A stretch of 64,000 nt of DNA. Source: Osmia lignaria lignaria. Lineage: Eukaryota > Arthropoda > Insecta > Hymenoptera > Megachilidae. Under the pieces are notes generated by a model that saw nothing but the letters and a program-made list of their open reading frames with translations, was not told the origin of the DNA and made no database searches. Of the stretch, positions 49,861 to 61,735 are shown one piece after another. Where the stretch lies: positions 6,138,001-6,202,000 of the forward strand of contig NC_135043.1 of assembly GCF_051020975.1 (NCBI RefSeq), read 5' to 3'. Within the stretch, counting starts at the first letter, position 1. The number at the start of each line of letters is the position of its first letter. The translations under genes and the position numbers were made by a program.

Positions 49861-51870
49861 GATGGTGCAATGGGTGAAGGAAAGAGAATAATGGAATTGA
49901 GGGTTGGATGATATTGGGTTGCGCAAATTGTGGGGTGAATGACACCTTTGAAATGTGTAAACCCGAAATGTGGGTATCCGAAAATTCGGGACCCGAACAT
50001 CAATTCGGAACTGGAAGGATTAAAATGGAAAAAAAATTCAATTAGATTTTATTATGCAAGTATACAAAATGTTCAAAGTCTAATAGAAGTGAGAAAAGAG
50101 TAGAAAGGATGATTCTATGTAACAGACGTCGGGAGATGAATACGAAAGTAATAACCCCATGAACGATGAATATAAAGCGACTCGTTGGACGTCTGATATT
50201 TTACTAACTCACCGGATATTGGTATTCGATAATTTAATATGTTCTTCTTGCCACGCTAATTTTCTTTCAATGTATCATACTAACAAACAGACAGAATGAT
50301 TCAATGAATCCCTTAGTTGAGGATATAGGGCAATTTATCCAACTGAATTATGAATTTCCTATAATGTACCAATAGGATAATTGGATTTATTGGATTTCTG
50401 CAATTCGTGCAATAGTTTTTGCAAAATTTTGTATAATTCTTTAAAATGATAAAAACTGAATATCTTCAACAAACTTCTAACGACTTTCTCAATGAATAAT
50501 TTATAATTCCATAAAAAGAAATTAAACATTTTCACGAGTAATTGACCCTGTTCGGTGCTATTTTATATACCATTACTTGAAACTTACCAAACGCTCGAAT
50601 ACTTCCACAGAATAATATAATGTATCACTTGTTTCGATTAAATCAATTAGAGGCTTATCGACAATTAAGATTCAGTTAATAAAGCGTCAATAAATATTTA
50701 CGAGTAAAGAGATGGTCCTTGTAGTGAAGTGAACGCCACTTCGAGACGAGTTTCTGCTCCATTACTAATGAGAATTTAGTTCAGAGGTTCAGAAAGGCGG
50801 CTTTCTACCGAACGATTATATGCTTTTCATTATTTCACGTAGCTACGGAGTCTCGAAAGAACCCGTTGAATATCGTTAATAATGAGAGTAATTAGGAGAC
50901 TAATTCATATTGGATTCCACGCGTACCTCGACTTTGTAAATGAAATTCTCTCATTATTAATTGAGATTCTACTCATCGAGATTCCGGAGAATATTGATTT
51001 TATTAAGTTGCTTGATATTAAATTTGTTAAATTTCGTGAATTTTAAGTAATAATAGTTAACACTAATTAATTAAACTTGCTAATCATTGATAGCCACCTT
51101 GATCACCAAGATAATTAATCACTCTCATCCTAAAAGCTTCGATCTTTCTTCCTGCATACTAATTTATAAAAGCATTAGATTCAGCCAACACTAATAATTT
51201 TAAGGAATATTCATAAACCATAATCCACTTTGATGAACCCAGCCCGCAAGTGCATTTATATAAACCAAGAAAGGAACAAAGAGAATAATGAAGGTAGGCG
51301 TACACCTTCCACCATCAGCAATTAATAATCCTCTCTCCCAGAATCAGAACGTCAGAATAGAATGATGAAGAACGATCTCCCCGATTCCAGTCGTATTTTC
51401 TAATAATCCAATATTAAAACACAACCCCGTCGGCCGTGAAAATAAACCAGACACTCCCAGCTTCGTATACACACCTAAAGCAACGTCTGGCCTGTAATTA
51501 CGTTGGCTACATTCGAGCCAACTTTTCCATGCACGATTCCCCGATAGCCGAGTGGAAATTAAGCGTGTAATTCGATCTATTCTACCGGGAGACCTACAAC
51601 CAACTGCAATAACCACCATCATCTTCGTGGACTTGTGCCAGAGATACGATGGAACGAGGATGAAAAGATAGAGAATAACTTTTCTGTTAGAAATTGGATT
51701 AAAACAGGACTTTTTAACGTTGCAGAAGCGGGGAATTACTTGGGATTCGGTAGATTTTAGCTGTCTCAGAGAATGGGGAGGTTTTATCAGTGTCAGTAAC
51801 AGTCAGTGACGTAGCTAAATGGAGGAAAGGGTGAATTTGGCCCCCTAAAAATGTAGACCGGCCTCCTCGA

Positions 51871-52040
51871 TATTCTAAGATTCAGGGATTCTAAGATTCT
51901 AGGATTCTAAGATTCGAAGATTCTAGGATTCTAAAATTTCAAGATTCCAAACGCTGAAAACCCCAAAATTCCAAAAGCGCAAAAGCCCAAAATTTAAAAA
52001 TTAAAAAATTCCCAGTCCAAAATTTAAAAATTTCATATCC
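51871..52040. repeat. Short-period tandem tract (ATTCTAAG, about 10 bp)
   Basis: Repeats of GATTCTAAGATTCTAGG with period 9-10 bp at 51871-51950, grading into CCCAAAATTCCAAAAGC-like words. Confidence 0.75.
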
Positions 52041-54799
52041 AGCACTTCACCATTTCTTAAAATTTTTACAAAGACCAAATGCCATCGTTATATTCTAAAT
52101 TGAGTTGCACGGTGTTGAAATTTTTGAAAAAAGCTATCTTCGTTCCCAGAGAAGTGAAACACGAGACGGTGAAACGAAAAGGATAGAAATTGTGAATCGT
52201 TTCGCTATTGCAATAGGGAAGCAACACAAATTTCCCAGAACAAACGGTTTCGAGTTAACAAATAGTTGCAAAGTCTCGCTTTCTATTGTTCTTTTCAATT
52301 TTCCTACTGTAATTGTAACGGGGTGCATTCAAGATACACCATTCAACTTCAGAATAGAAAAGAAAGATACATATGTACAACTGTTTTATTACATAAATAC
52401 CTTTTATTTGTCTATTTCGAACATTTCAAAACCCATTCCATTTGATAGTTTGTCCTCATTGATATGTTTCAGTGCTCAATACAAAATGTATACATTTAAA
52501 CTGTGTCTCAATACTAAAAATATGGAAAAATTGAATATTTTAATTACACCCTTAAAATATATTTTTTTCATTGAACATCTAAAATATTATCAAAACATAA
52601 ATGCATTTAAAAAAAAATCTCAAAATAGCTGCCTTGAAGTTACATGAATCGTACACTCTATTCATTAAGTTTTTTGAAGCAGAGAAAATTCGTTAACGAA
52701 TGAGCCAGGTAGCAAAAATAATAACTCTATAGAACAATGTCATAGAATAAAATCAAATCGTTCAAACGAGACATACAATTGAACATCCCTGCTATATATT
52801 TTCCATGCTACTAATGCTCCATAATTTTCCGTTTCTTAGAATTTCCCCACCAAAGTCTTGATAGCAAGGAATTATCGAGCGCCTATTGTATTCAGTTTAC
52901 ACCACAACAAAACGCTATACAATTTCTGTAGGTGACGAGCAAATATCATTAAAAGGTGGAAGGATCAAAATTAACGAATTCCACTGAATTCGTATAAATC
53001 GTGAAACAGGAATCACGTTCGCGAAACAAGCGGAATCGATACTGCTCGAACGTTCGTAGAAACCGCGACCAAACAAACTTCATCGTTCGTTGTAGTCCAA
53101 TTAAACCCTCCGTTGAACCATGAATCACGTCCACCGATGTACCACTTTAATCGCTTTATTCGTCGACGTTGTATCCGGCTAGAGAAAAAAAGAAAAACCC
53201 TAAACCCGTATCTTCAGGGATGGAAAAGGAGGACATGGAAAGCGGAGGAACACGCATTGTTCAACATCAACCTCGGTCGCCTACATTCCTCCAATTTCAT
53301 TCACTCGTGCCAACAACTTCTCACTTTCCTAACCACGGAACATTTCGATGTTTCCTGATCCAAATTTTTCCGACAGTCGTTTCAACCCCTCGACTGCCAT
53401 CCTTATTTTCGCCAGGGGCGAGTAAATGTCTGTTCTACGTCCCCGTTTCGAGTCGCCCCGAGGCTGAAAGCAATCTTCAACCAGGGCTTGGATACATCTA
53501 CCCCTTTCCACTTGTCTTATTTTTTTTTCCTCTGTATCGTTCTTTTGTTGATTCTTCTTTTTTTCCATCATTTTTGTTCTATGTTCAGAGCAAGGTAGAA
53601 TAAATTCTACAGAAAGAAAGAGATGTAAGGGAAGAAAAAAATCACCATTTGTTTCTGTGAGATGAGTATTTGATGTATTATTTATGCTGACAGTTTGGTA
53701 AGAAATAAAATTTACAGGGGTAAAAGGGATGATGTCCTCGACCCCTATTTTCCATATTAAGAAACTCAATCCTTTACCATCTACCCCCGTTACAAATTTT
53801 CTCAGCTGTGTTATTCCATTAACCAGCCATCTGCATCGTATCCTTAACCTTCCGTTCGCTTCTCCTACTTCCGGATTCTGTTCGACGTCGTACCTTGCCC
53901 TTATTTGTCACGAACCGGATCGACTAAGTGGTTCGTGCTAATGGACGAAACTAATTCACGCAGAACCGGCGAATTCAATGGGAAATTCGAGGGATAATTG
54001 CTGAATGTTTGGGGAAACGTTTAAGCTAAACGCGGCGAAGATCGGGACCGGATGCTTCGTTGTTTCTGGATGAATGCCAAAACGTTGGAACGGATATGAG
54101 AATAGTGCAGGTCTACAATTTTCCGGTAAGGAACGATTTTAATGGAAATGAGAACGCGATGGTGGTCGGTTTTTAGCCGCTGAAAGCCTCCGCGCTACGC
54201 TTCCATGGACGTTTGTGTTTCACCGTATGCACGTTAAATGCTGTGTAATATGTAACGAGTCCAAATGAAACAATGGAAGAAAAGGTAACGCTTGTAGGCG
54301 TTGGTATACGCGTATGGAAAGCGACGTTCACCGTATTATTACGTCCGCGAAGTATTCAACCTCCTGCGAGCATTGTGCTTTGTGTTATTCAACAGGATTC
54401 TATTACAAGTTTTATGTAAGAATTTCATAATGCACAGTTTCTGCTTTTTTGACAAAATTCTATTTGAGGATTGATGAAGTCATACGAAAACTCATTGAAA
54501 AATTATAAATGGACTGAAAAAATTTATGAAAGTATAATGTGAAGAATAAGTATTAGAAAATATTTGAAAATTCATATAATTTTGTTTATAGGACTATTAG
54601 TATATTTGCATCATAATGTGTATTAGAATGATTAGAAGGGAAGTTAAAATGTTCTATGGTGACAAAGAAAATGAGAAGATTAATAGTCTAAAGGGTAGGT
54701 ACGTTGAAAACAATATTTATGGAGTTACAGAGATGGCACCGCCTAGTGGATTATCCCATCCAAAGAGAATTACTGTACGTATTCTATGCGCCACTTACC

Positions 54800-54975
54800 A
54801 AACTGTTTTCAAGATTTATAACCCGTCGCCTCGCTTTACGTCTTTGTATACCCGTCGCCTGGCTATATACTTAGTTATTCCACTTGATGCCCGACCGAGC
54901 GCCGAGCTACTTCACTTGCCACGCGTCCGACCGTGCATCTGCTTATTCCACTTCTTTATGCGCACCGCTCAAAAT
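54800..54975. repeat. GC-richer tandem repeat, unit about 27-35 bp
   Basis: Five imperfect units starting TTATAACCCGTCGCC, TATACCCGTCGCC, TTATTCCACTTGATGCCC, TACTTCACTTGCCACGCG and TTATTCCACTTC. It creates a chance open frame. It resembles the 30-bp family in the CCACTTG core but is much richer in GC, so the relationship is uncertain. Confidence 0.5.
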
Positions 54976-56315
54976 CGCTATGGAGAATCATCTATTCAAG
55001 TGAATTCAATGCTCAATAACATAGAACCCACTATACTTTATTACATAAAGTCTATATAATTTGTACTATAATTGGTAATCAATCAAATGAACATTAATTA
55101 CAAAAGTGAATTCCTTCCGAATTTTTCCAAAATTATTCCAATACGTCTAATGGGTAATTTTATCGTTTTTTATACCCAATTTTTTGCTATGGATAGCTAA
55201 TTTGAAGTTGAACAAAATTTTGCACACCAACCCTACCTAAAATGATTGATTTTAACTATGATTCGAACTATGCTATTGCAAAGTCGTTTGTGAGGGTCCC
55301 TCGGATATAATTAGAGAGGATATTTAATGAAACTCAACGGAAGTCGATCGCGCAGCCGACGTATGAAAACGATTTTAATTAGTTCTCAGGTTCAAACGCA
55401 GCTCGCTTAATTTTGTCCTCCACTTAACATCAAAATTGAGCAACCAACCCGACTTCCTGCGTCAGTTGGTCTGCTCATTAAGAGGATCCAGGTTGTGGGG
55501 TCTTCTTTGCCTCCAGCTACACGCGCTCCTTGACGCGACCCTGTTATCTGGCGAAATTCCACGCTTTCTCTTATTTCTCGTTACCCTTCTTTGCGTATTT
55601 AGTCGACAATTAAATTGCTACCCATAAAACGTTTCAAGAAATTTTTAATCATCGGTATAAATTTCAGACTTCTCAAGGAAACAATAATTTCCTGAATTTA
55701 ATTGCCAATTTAATAACGATGAAATCATCCATTATCCATAATCCAAAATATTAATTTGCAATCAGTAATCTTTGTAAAAAATGTTTCAAGAGTAATCAAC
55801 TTTCACATCAGATTTTCTTCAAAACTAACAAGATACATTTCCATATAGCGTTTCCAAGCAAAGGTAAAAGGCTTTGCATGACACACGTACACGTGAAAAA
55901 AAAAAAGAGGATAAGTTTTCAAGCTGGTGTCCCTCTTTTCATCGCGCAAACGCGTTTACCTGTTCATTGTGGTGCAAATTGCAAGCCGAGACTAATTACC
56001 TGGGCGTTAATGACCGGGATGAGCGATCCCGGTGCCGCCATATAAATCGAAGTAGGTCGCAATGTAAATAAAGAAAGTCGCCCATTAAAATTCCTTCGTC
56101 CATGGAGGGACATTATCGTATAAAAAGCTACCCTCTGCTTCGTTATCGTTTGAATCGTTACTTTTAACCTCGTCGAGGATTTCGAATAACAAGAACACCG
56201 ATGAAAACGAAGCTTTCGCGATTGTTGCCGCAAATACATATTTAAAGGAATAAAGATGTAAAAGAACGCAAGCTATTTCAAGGATTGTCGTAAATATTCG
56301 TGTGACGATGCGAAC

Positions 56316-56332
56316 TTTTTTTTTTTTTTTTT
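56316..56332. repeat. Poly-T run (T17)
   Basis: Uninterrupted 17 T. No retroelement or processed copy is recognised beside it. Confidence 0.9.
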
Positions 56333-58772
56333 ACTACATAGGAAAAAACTTTTGACTTCATTCAACGAGTATCTGCATTTTTATTCTGGAAGAATAACTG
56401 TGCAGACTTCATCAATGAAAAATGAAATTTAATTTGTACTGATAGTTTCTAAAAGTTTTTCCTTCAATTCTTATGGACTGATTTGAATTTTAATTATTCT
56501 GAGATATCAACTAAAATAAAATTATCTATCTAACAATAAACTATAAAATAAAAGTCCAGCTAATAAATCCTAGAAAGAACTACAAATGCCACGCTTATAA
56601 TCCGGAATTAATCCCAACTCCTAAGAAGAGACTTAAGACTTGAACAAGAACTTTGAAGCAGCTGCAATTGTTCCACGGATAAGCAAGGAAAAAAATATTT
56701 AACTGTCGTTAATCATCCTACAATTGAGGTTTATTAATCTAGGTGCGCCTTATGGCTTGGCAAGGAAAAGAAAAATGCTTACAGAATATACACAAGGAAA
56801 CAACGATTCGTAACGAGTCTCGTAAAAAGTAACACTTGAAAAATTTCAAACGTTCAACTATAGTTTTAGCTGCTTTTCAAAATCCCCAGACATATTCAAA
56901 AACTGCTTCAAAAAGAGAAAGAAGTCTGCTATTAAGATTCACACGCTGTTCGTTTAGTGGATAATAAAATTGTACTTCTTATCGTGAATACAAGATGTAA
57001 ACGAGGTATTTTACAGCTGGGTATAAAAAACATATGAATAGATGGAATTGAAAGGCGATTCAAACTAACGTGTTAAACAACTGCATCAAATTTTAATTGA
57101 AATTTACTTTTAAATCCCTCAACTACGAAAAGCTGAAAAAGATACAATTTTTATTTGAAACTTTTTCAACGTTAAATTTAATTCTTCTAGAAAAGTAGTT
57201 AACACAAAAGAAAATATTTTATATGTAAAATTTTGAAAAACTGGCACGTTGATTACCGTGGATATAATTTAATAAATAATAAAAGAAAAGAGGAAAAATT
57301 TGTAATAGCATTACTGATATATTAAATAATATAAGGCAAAAGATTATAATAATTATCCATAATTCTAGTTATTAATATGAGTAATTTTAATTATAAGGAT
57401 TTCACTTTTCACAGTGATTAGCAAATGTTCTGATCACTGCAATTTCAAGTTAAAAAAGTCCTTCTGAATTTAAAATAAAATTTCAGTCACTAAAATTAAG
57501 TAAACAGTAATAAAACGTTTAAATAACAGTAGATTAACTTCTCCCAGAGAATCTCACTTTCCAGATCATACAAATCCTTTCCAACATTTTAAAGATTACG
57601 CTTGGAAAATTAATATCGTTCTCGACGGTTTTGTTTTAATAGTAGGACACGATAAAAAAAGGAAAAAGGAATATGCCCTCTATACTAATAATGGTTCACA
57701 GAAAGAATTGATTCCAATAACCGATTAAGAATTCGCAATAAAGCCAAGGCTATAGTAATTAATTGCCTCGTTCGCTCGATTGAACCACTTTACATAGAGC
57801 TGACTTTTTAAACCTATCTGTCGTTAACGTTCATCAATTAATCTTTATCCTAGATTCAGAAAAGGATTCGACAAATTCAGAAAATAATCATTCTTTCACG
57901 ATTTCAATAATTTTAATAAGATAAAGTGTATTGGTGCCTAATAATTGTAACATCTCGAAATTATCGCGACGGAAAGGAAAAAGGGTATGAAAAGATTGAA
58001 TCAATTCTGTATCTCGCTAATTGCTATCCCCGTTGCAATTTGAACGGACTTCAAACATCGTTTCGGATTCGTTCGTTAATTGATTCTTCCGTGATGGCGC
58101 GGATGTATCTTGTTCGAAGCTCGTTAATGAATTTCCGTCGATACGGGCCTCGTTTCTCGTAAATATCATTCTGTATGGTGAACAGTGCGTACTCCACTTT
58201 CGACGGAAGCCTGCTTCGAGTTATTCACACGGCCTGTATTAATCAACCTTCTTCTATGGAAATTAAGCGTATTTCAACGGTGGAATGAATTTCTCTAATA
58301 ATTACATTTTTATCAAACGAAGAATTAATTAGAATGATTCTACTGAGATTTTTCCTATTTTAAAATTGATCAAATAGATAATAGAAATTACAAATATTTT
58401 CTATTATAGATATAATAAATAAATTTTAATATATATGATAATTTTATAAATTGCATTATGTTTCTGACGATATCTCAAAGGGTCAAACTTGAACTTTTAC
58501 TCATAATCGTAGTACAAGACCCTTCGGGCTAAGTAGGGTCAAAACTTGTCGTTGAAGTTGGAAACTGCTTGACGGATGAGGTATTCACCATTGTGATTAA
58601 ATGGGTCACTTTCGTAAAACCACCTTTCTCACCGTCTCTGTACTTAAATCCTTTACATCAGACGACAAACGAAAATATATAAGAATCTATATCTACATCA
58701 TATGCACAATGAGACTACTAATAACCCAGACTGCACAAAATGCATTCATGGACACCGATAGATCACAAGGCG

Positions 58773-58796
58773 TTAACCCTTTCATCAAAGGGTTAA
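58773..58796. repeat. Perfect inverted repeat TTAACCCTTT / AAAGGGTTAA
   Basis: Ten-base perfect arms around a 4-base spacer (CATC). The same word occurs singly at many other sites in the window. Confidence 0.85.
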
Positions 58797-61233
58797 TTCT
58801 ATGCAACAATTCAATATCTCTCGACAAGAAAAGCCATGCTTTCGTAAGAAAATTGTAATATTTCCATTCTAGAATGAAGACACCTTACTGCAGCTTATCG
58901 ACATTACAGTTCGCATCCTATCGTCTTGTACTTCGAGTCGATATTACGTTCACGAAAGAAGCTGAATGAGATAACCTACATACACGAATCGAATCTTTCC
59001 GGTGTATGGAGTAGCGAGTCGCAACCAGGATAGATATCCACGGTAAATTGATCATTGTGAACGAGAAAATCTACAACCGCGTATATTTTAACGTCCCGAC
59101 TATTTATTATCCCTGATGGACTGAATTACACGTTTTGCGAGTGTAGCGAACGGGAAACGTTCCAATTAGAGTATTGTACAACCCGCAACATTCATCCCGA
59201 TAAAAATGGTAACGAATCTGCTATGGGAAGTGTATACGTTGGATTACGTGTTTACCACCGGCGGAAAAAAACCATTTTGTTTCGGATAACGAGAAATTTT
59301 CATAAAATATTTTAAGGAGTTAATGGAGAAAAACATTAGATAGATAATAGCTCCTATATTAAAATCTGCAAAGTAAAAATTTATAAATTTTTAGTTTGCG
59401 ATTTTAATTCTCACGACAAATTTAAACTTTTACCGTGTAATTTAAATCTATAAATCATTACATAACTGGACCACTTTTGTTTAAAAGCTCCATAACATCG
59501 TTCACGGAAAATAGGAAAAACGACCGTCCAAAGAAAGAAACGAACGTTTATTACCTCTAAGCATCGCAGTGTCGCTAATTCCCGCTCGTTTATTTACTTA
59601 TTTAGACTCATTTCGCCGGGGCCAGCTTGAGGACTGTCGCCACGGCGAAAATGAAATGACGAAAAAAGGAAGGAGTCGAAAGAAAAAACTGGTTCCTCGT
59701 TCCATCGGCATCGGTAGGATGAGGTTTATTGCCTTGGAAACGAGAAAAAGGGATGCTGACGCGGGAAACGAAGACCGAAAGGCGAAGAAGAAGAAACTTG
59801 CTGCAGAGAAAAGGGGATAGAGATCAAGGCAGCACTTTTAACTCGCTACTGAAAGACATTTTAAAGAATGTTCAACATTACTGAGGCTAAGACTCTTTAC
59901 CTTGATAGTTTCTAAAGAATCTTACACTTTAGAACCATACTTTAAACGTGGATATGAAAAATTTTCTCTTTGTTCATTTCTATCCTCGCTATTACTAATT
60001 TCTACATTTATATTTACTTTTTCTTCCATGAAAATGGATTAATCATTAAATTGACGAAAATTAGAAATAGAAATTATAATAGAACGAAATATTACTGAAA
60101 AAGTATCGATAAACGATTTGATTCATCTTCCATTTATACAAACCCTTATACGCGATACCATCTAAATCCCTGGCAAGCAAGTCGGAGTCACAAACCGTTT
60201 ATTTATGGTTTTGGATAGAGTTCACGGCTGTTTCAAAAGTTCACAGTTCGCACTGAATCACCGGACTCGGGTCATAGTTCTAGCGTGTAGCAATGAAAAA
60301 TAAATGGACCTCTGTACACAAATGCTCGATCGAGCCTCAGTCTTTGTACGATCCTCTGACTCTGAATGAACTCGATTCTCAGATGTGTAATACCCTTTGG
60401 CAAATATCCCGAAACGTATTGGGTTTGTTCATACAACGACGCATCGTGGAAATCTGGAAACTCAAACAAACGGGACCCTTCTGCAAAATTGCAGCTTGTT
60501 CAATCTATTTGCCGATTTTATTCTTCGATCATCGTATTAACTTTGATAGCAAGAAATAAATTGCTGAGAAATTCCTAATTTTTCTAAAAATTATTATTTC
60601 CAACAGTGGGTGTGGGGTATGCAAGCATCACAGCTTGAAGAGAATATTCTTCTTGCCCTTTGATAATTTTTATTTTTTTAAAAATCGATAATAAAATTGG
60701 CATAGATAACGACGATTCACCCAATCAGAAGATCTACATAGCATCTGTGCTCTATGTGCAATTTGGGAATTGCCAATGCATTGTGTATATGAGCAACGCA
60801 AACTGTGTGCAGTTGCCTTAAGTTCGACCTACGTTCCCGTTTGAATCAACAACGACTGTTCCAATGTAGACAAACATCTGTACACCGTAGAACGAGCTAT
60901 GCCAGGAGCAAACGTTAACAATATACCTATGGATGGAGTAAATGCATCAAAGTATTGAATTCTACCTTAACGTGTCGACTGTTCCCTACAATAGCCAGAC
61001 CTTAGTAAGATTAATAGGCATTTCTATGATACGAGCCATATGTGCCGCAACGTATCCTCACTATGGGAGCCATTAATCAACGTTGAATCGTAAATAGATC
61101 CGAACGAACCGAGATGATATGGTAAATAATTGAATAGAGACATTAATCACGGGTATAGTTCTAAAGTTGGACCGCCAAAACGTTTTGCATCAATGGCTGT
61201 TGTATAAACAAATACTTTCAGTGAAGGGAACAT

Positions 61234-61256
61234 TTGTGGCTACTGAATAGCCACAA
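61234..61256. repeat. 9-bp hairpin
   Basis: TTGTGGCTA and TAGCCACAA around a 5-base loop (CTGAA). It sits just before the 32-bp minisatellite. Confidence 0.75.
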
Positions 61257-61337
61257 CTGAATTCCTAGAATGGGTGAAATTTATTTTCGTCTAGGATGGT
61301 TGGACACTGAACGTTGCAAATTGAGTAGATATAATAT

Positions 61338-61735
61338 TTGGACTTAGGCACTTGGATACTGGGATACCCAAGTACTTAGATAGTTGGATTCTGGGATATT
61401 TAGGTACTCAGAGCCTAGGATTCTAGGATAGCTAGATACCCAGAGCCTTAAATATTAGGATACCTAGATAGTCAGAATCTTGGATAATAGATTACCTAGG
61501 TACACAAAATCGTGAATAATAAGATACCTAGGCACTTGAAGTCTTGGTTACTAGAATACCTAGGTACTTGAAGCCTTAAATACTAGGATACCTAGGAACT
61601 CGAAATCTTGGATATTAGGATATTTAGATATCCAGATCTTTGGATACTTGGGGTCTTGGATAATAGGATACCTAGGTACTTGGAGCCTTTGATACTAGGA
61701 TATTCAGCTACTCAAATCGTTAGATACCACAATAC
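61338..61735. repeat. 32-bp minisatellite, about 12 diverged copies
   Basis: Consensus approximately ATACCTAGGTACTTGAAGCC followed by TTGGATACTAGG. Three consecutive units (about 61530-61625) are each exactly 32 bp; elsewhere 16-bp half steps occur, which suggests the unit itself is an old doublet. The unit carries the palindrome CCTAGG. Confidence 0.85.

Noticed and set aside
51344..51622. Minus-strand ATG open frame of 92 codons
   Set aside because: No recognisable domain, no link by splice sites to the EGF/laminin G gene.
52105..52647. Plus-strand 180-codon open frame, the longest in the window
   Set aside because: It has no ATG at its start (TTG), is low-complexity and Phe/Ile/Lys-rich as expected from AT-rich DNA, and no family or splice context was recognised.
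54616..55059. Plus-strand ATG open frame of 147 codons
   Set aside because: Half of it is the tandem repeat at 54800-54975, which explains the lack of stops.
55964..56060. Short minus-strand ATG segment MAAPGSLIPVINAQ followed by GTAATT
   Set aside because: A possible donor follows, but the peptide comes from a small inverted repeat (CGGGAT...ATCCCG), ends in phase 0 where the EGF exon needs phase 1, and lacks a signal peptide.
61338..61735. CRISPR-like regular repeats
   Set aside because: Repeats are contiguous and diverged, without unique spacers, in a eukaryotic intron-like context; this is a minisatellite.
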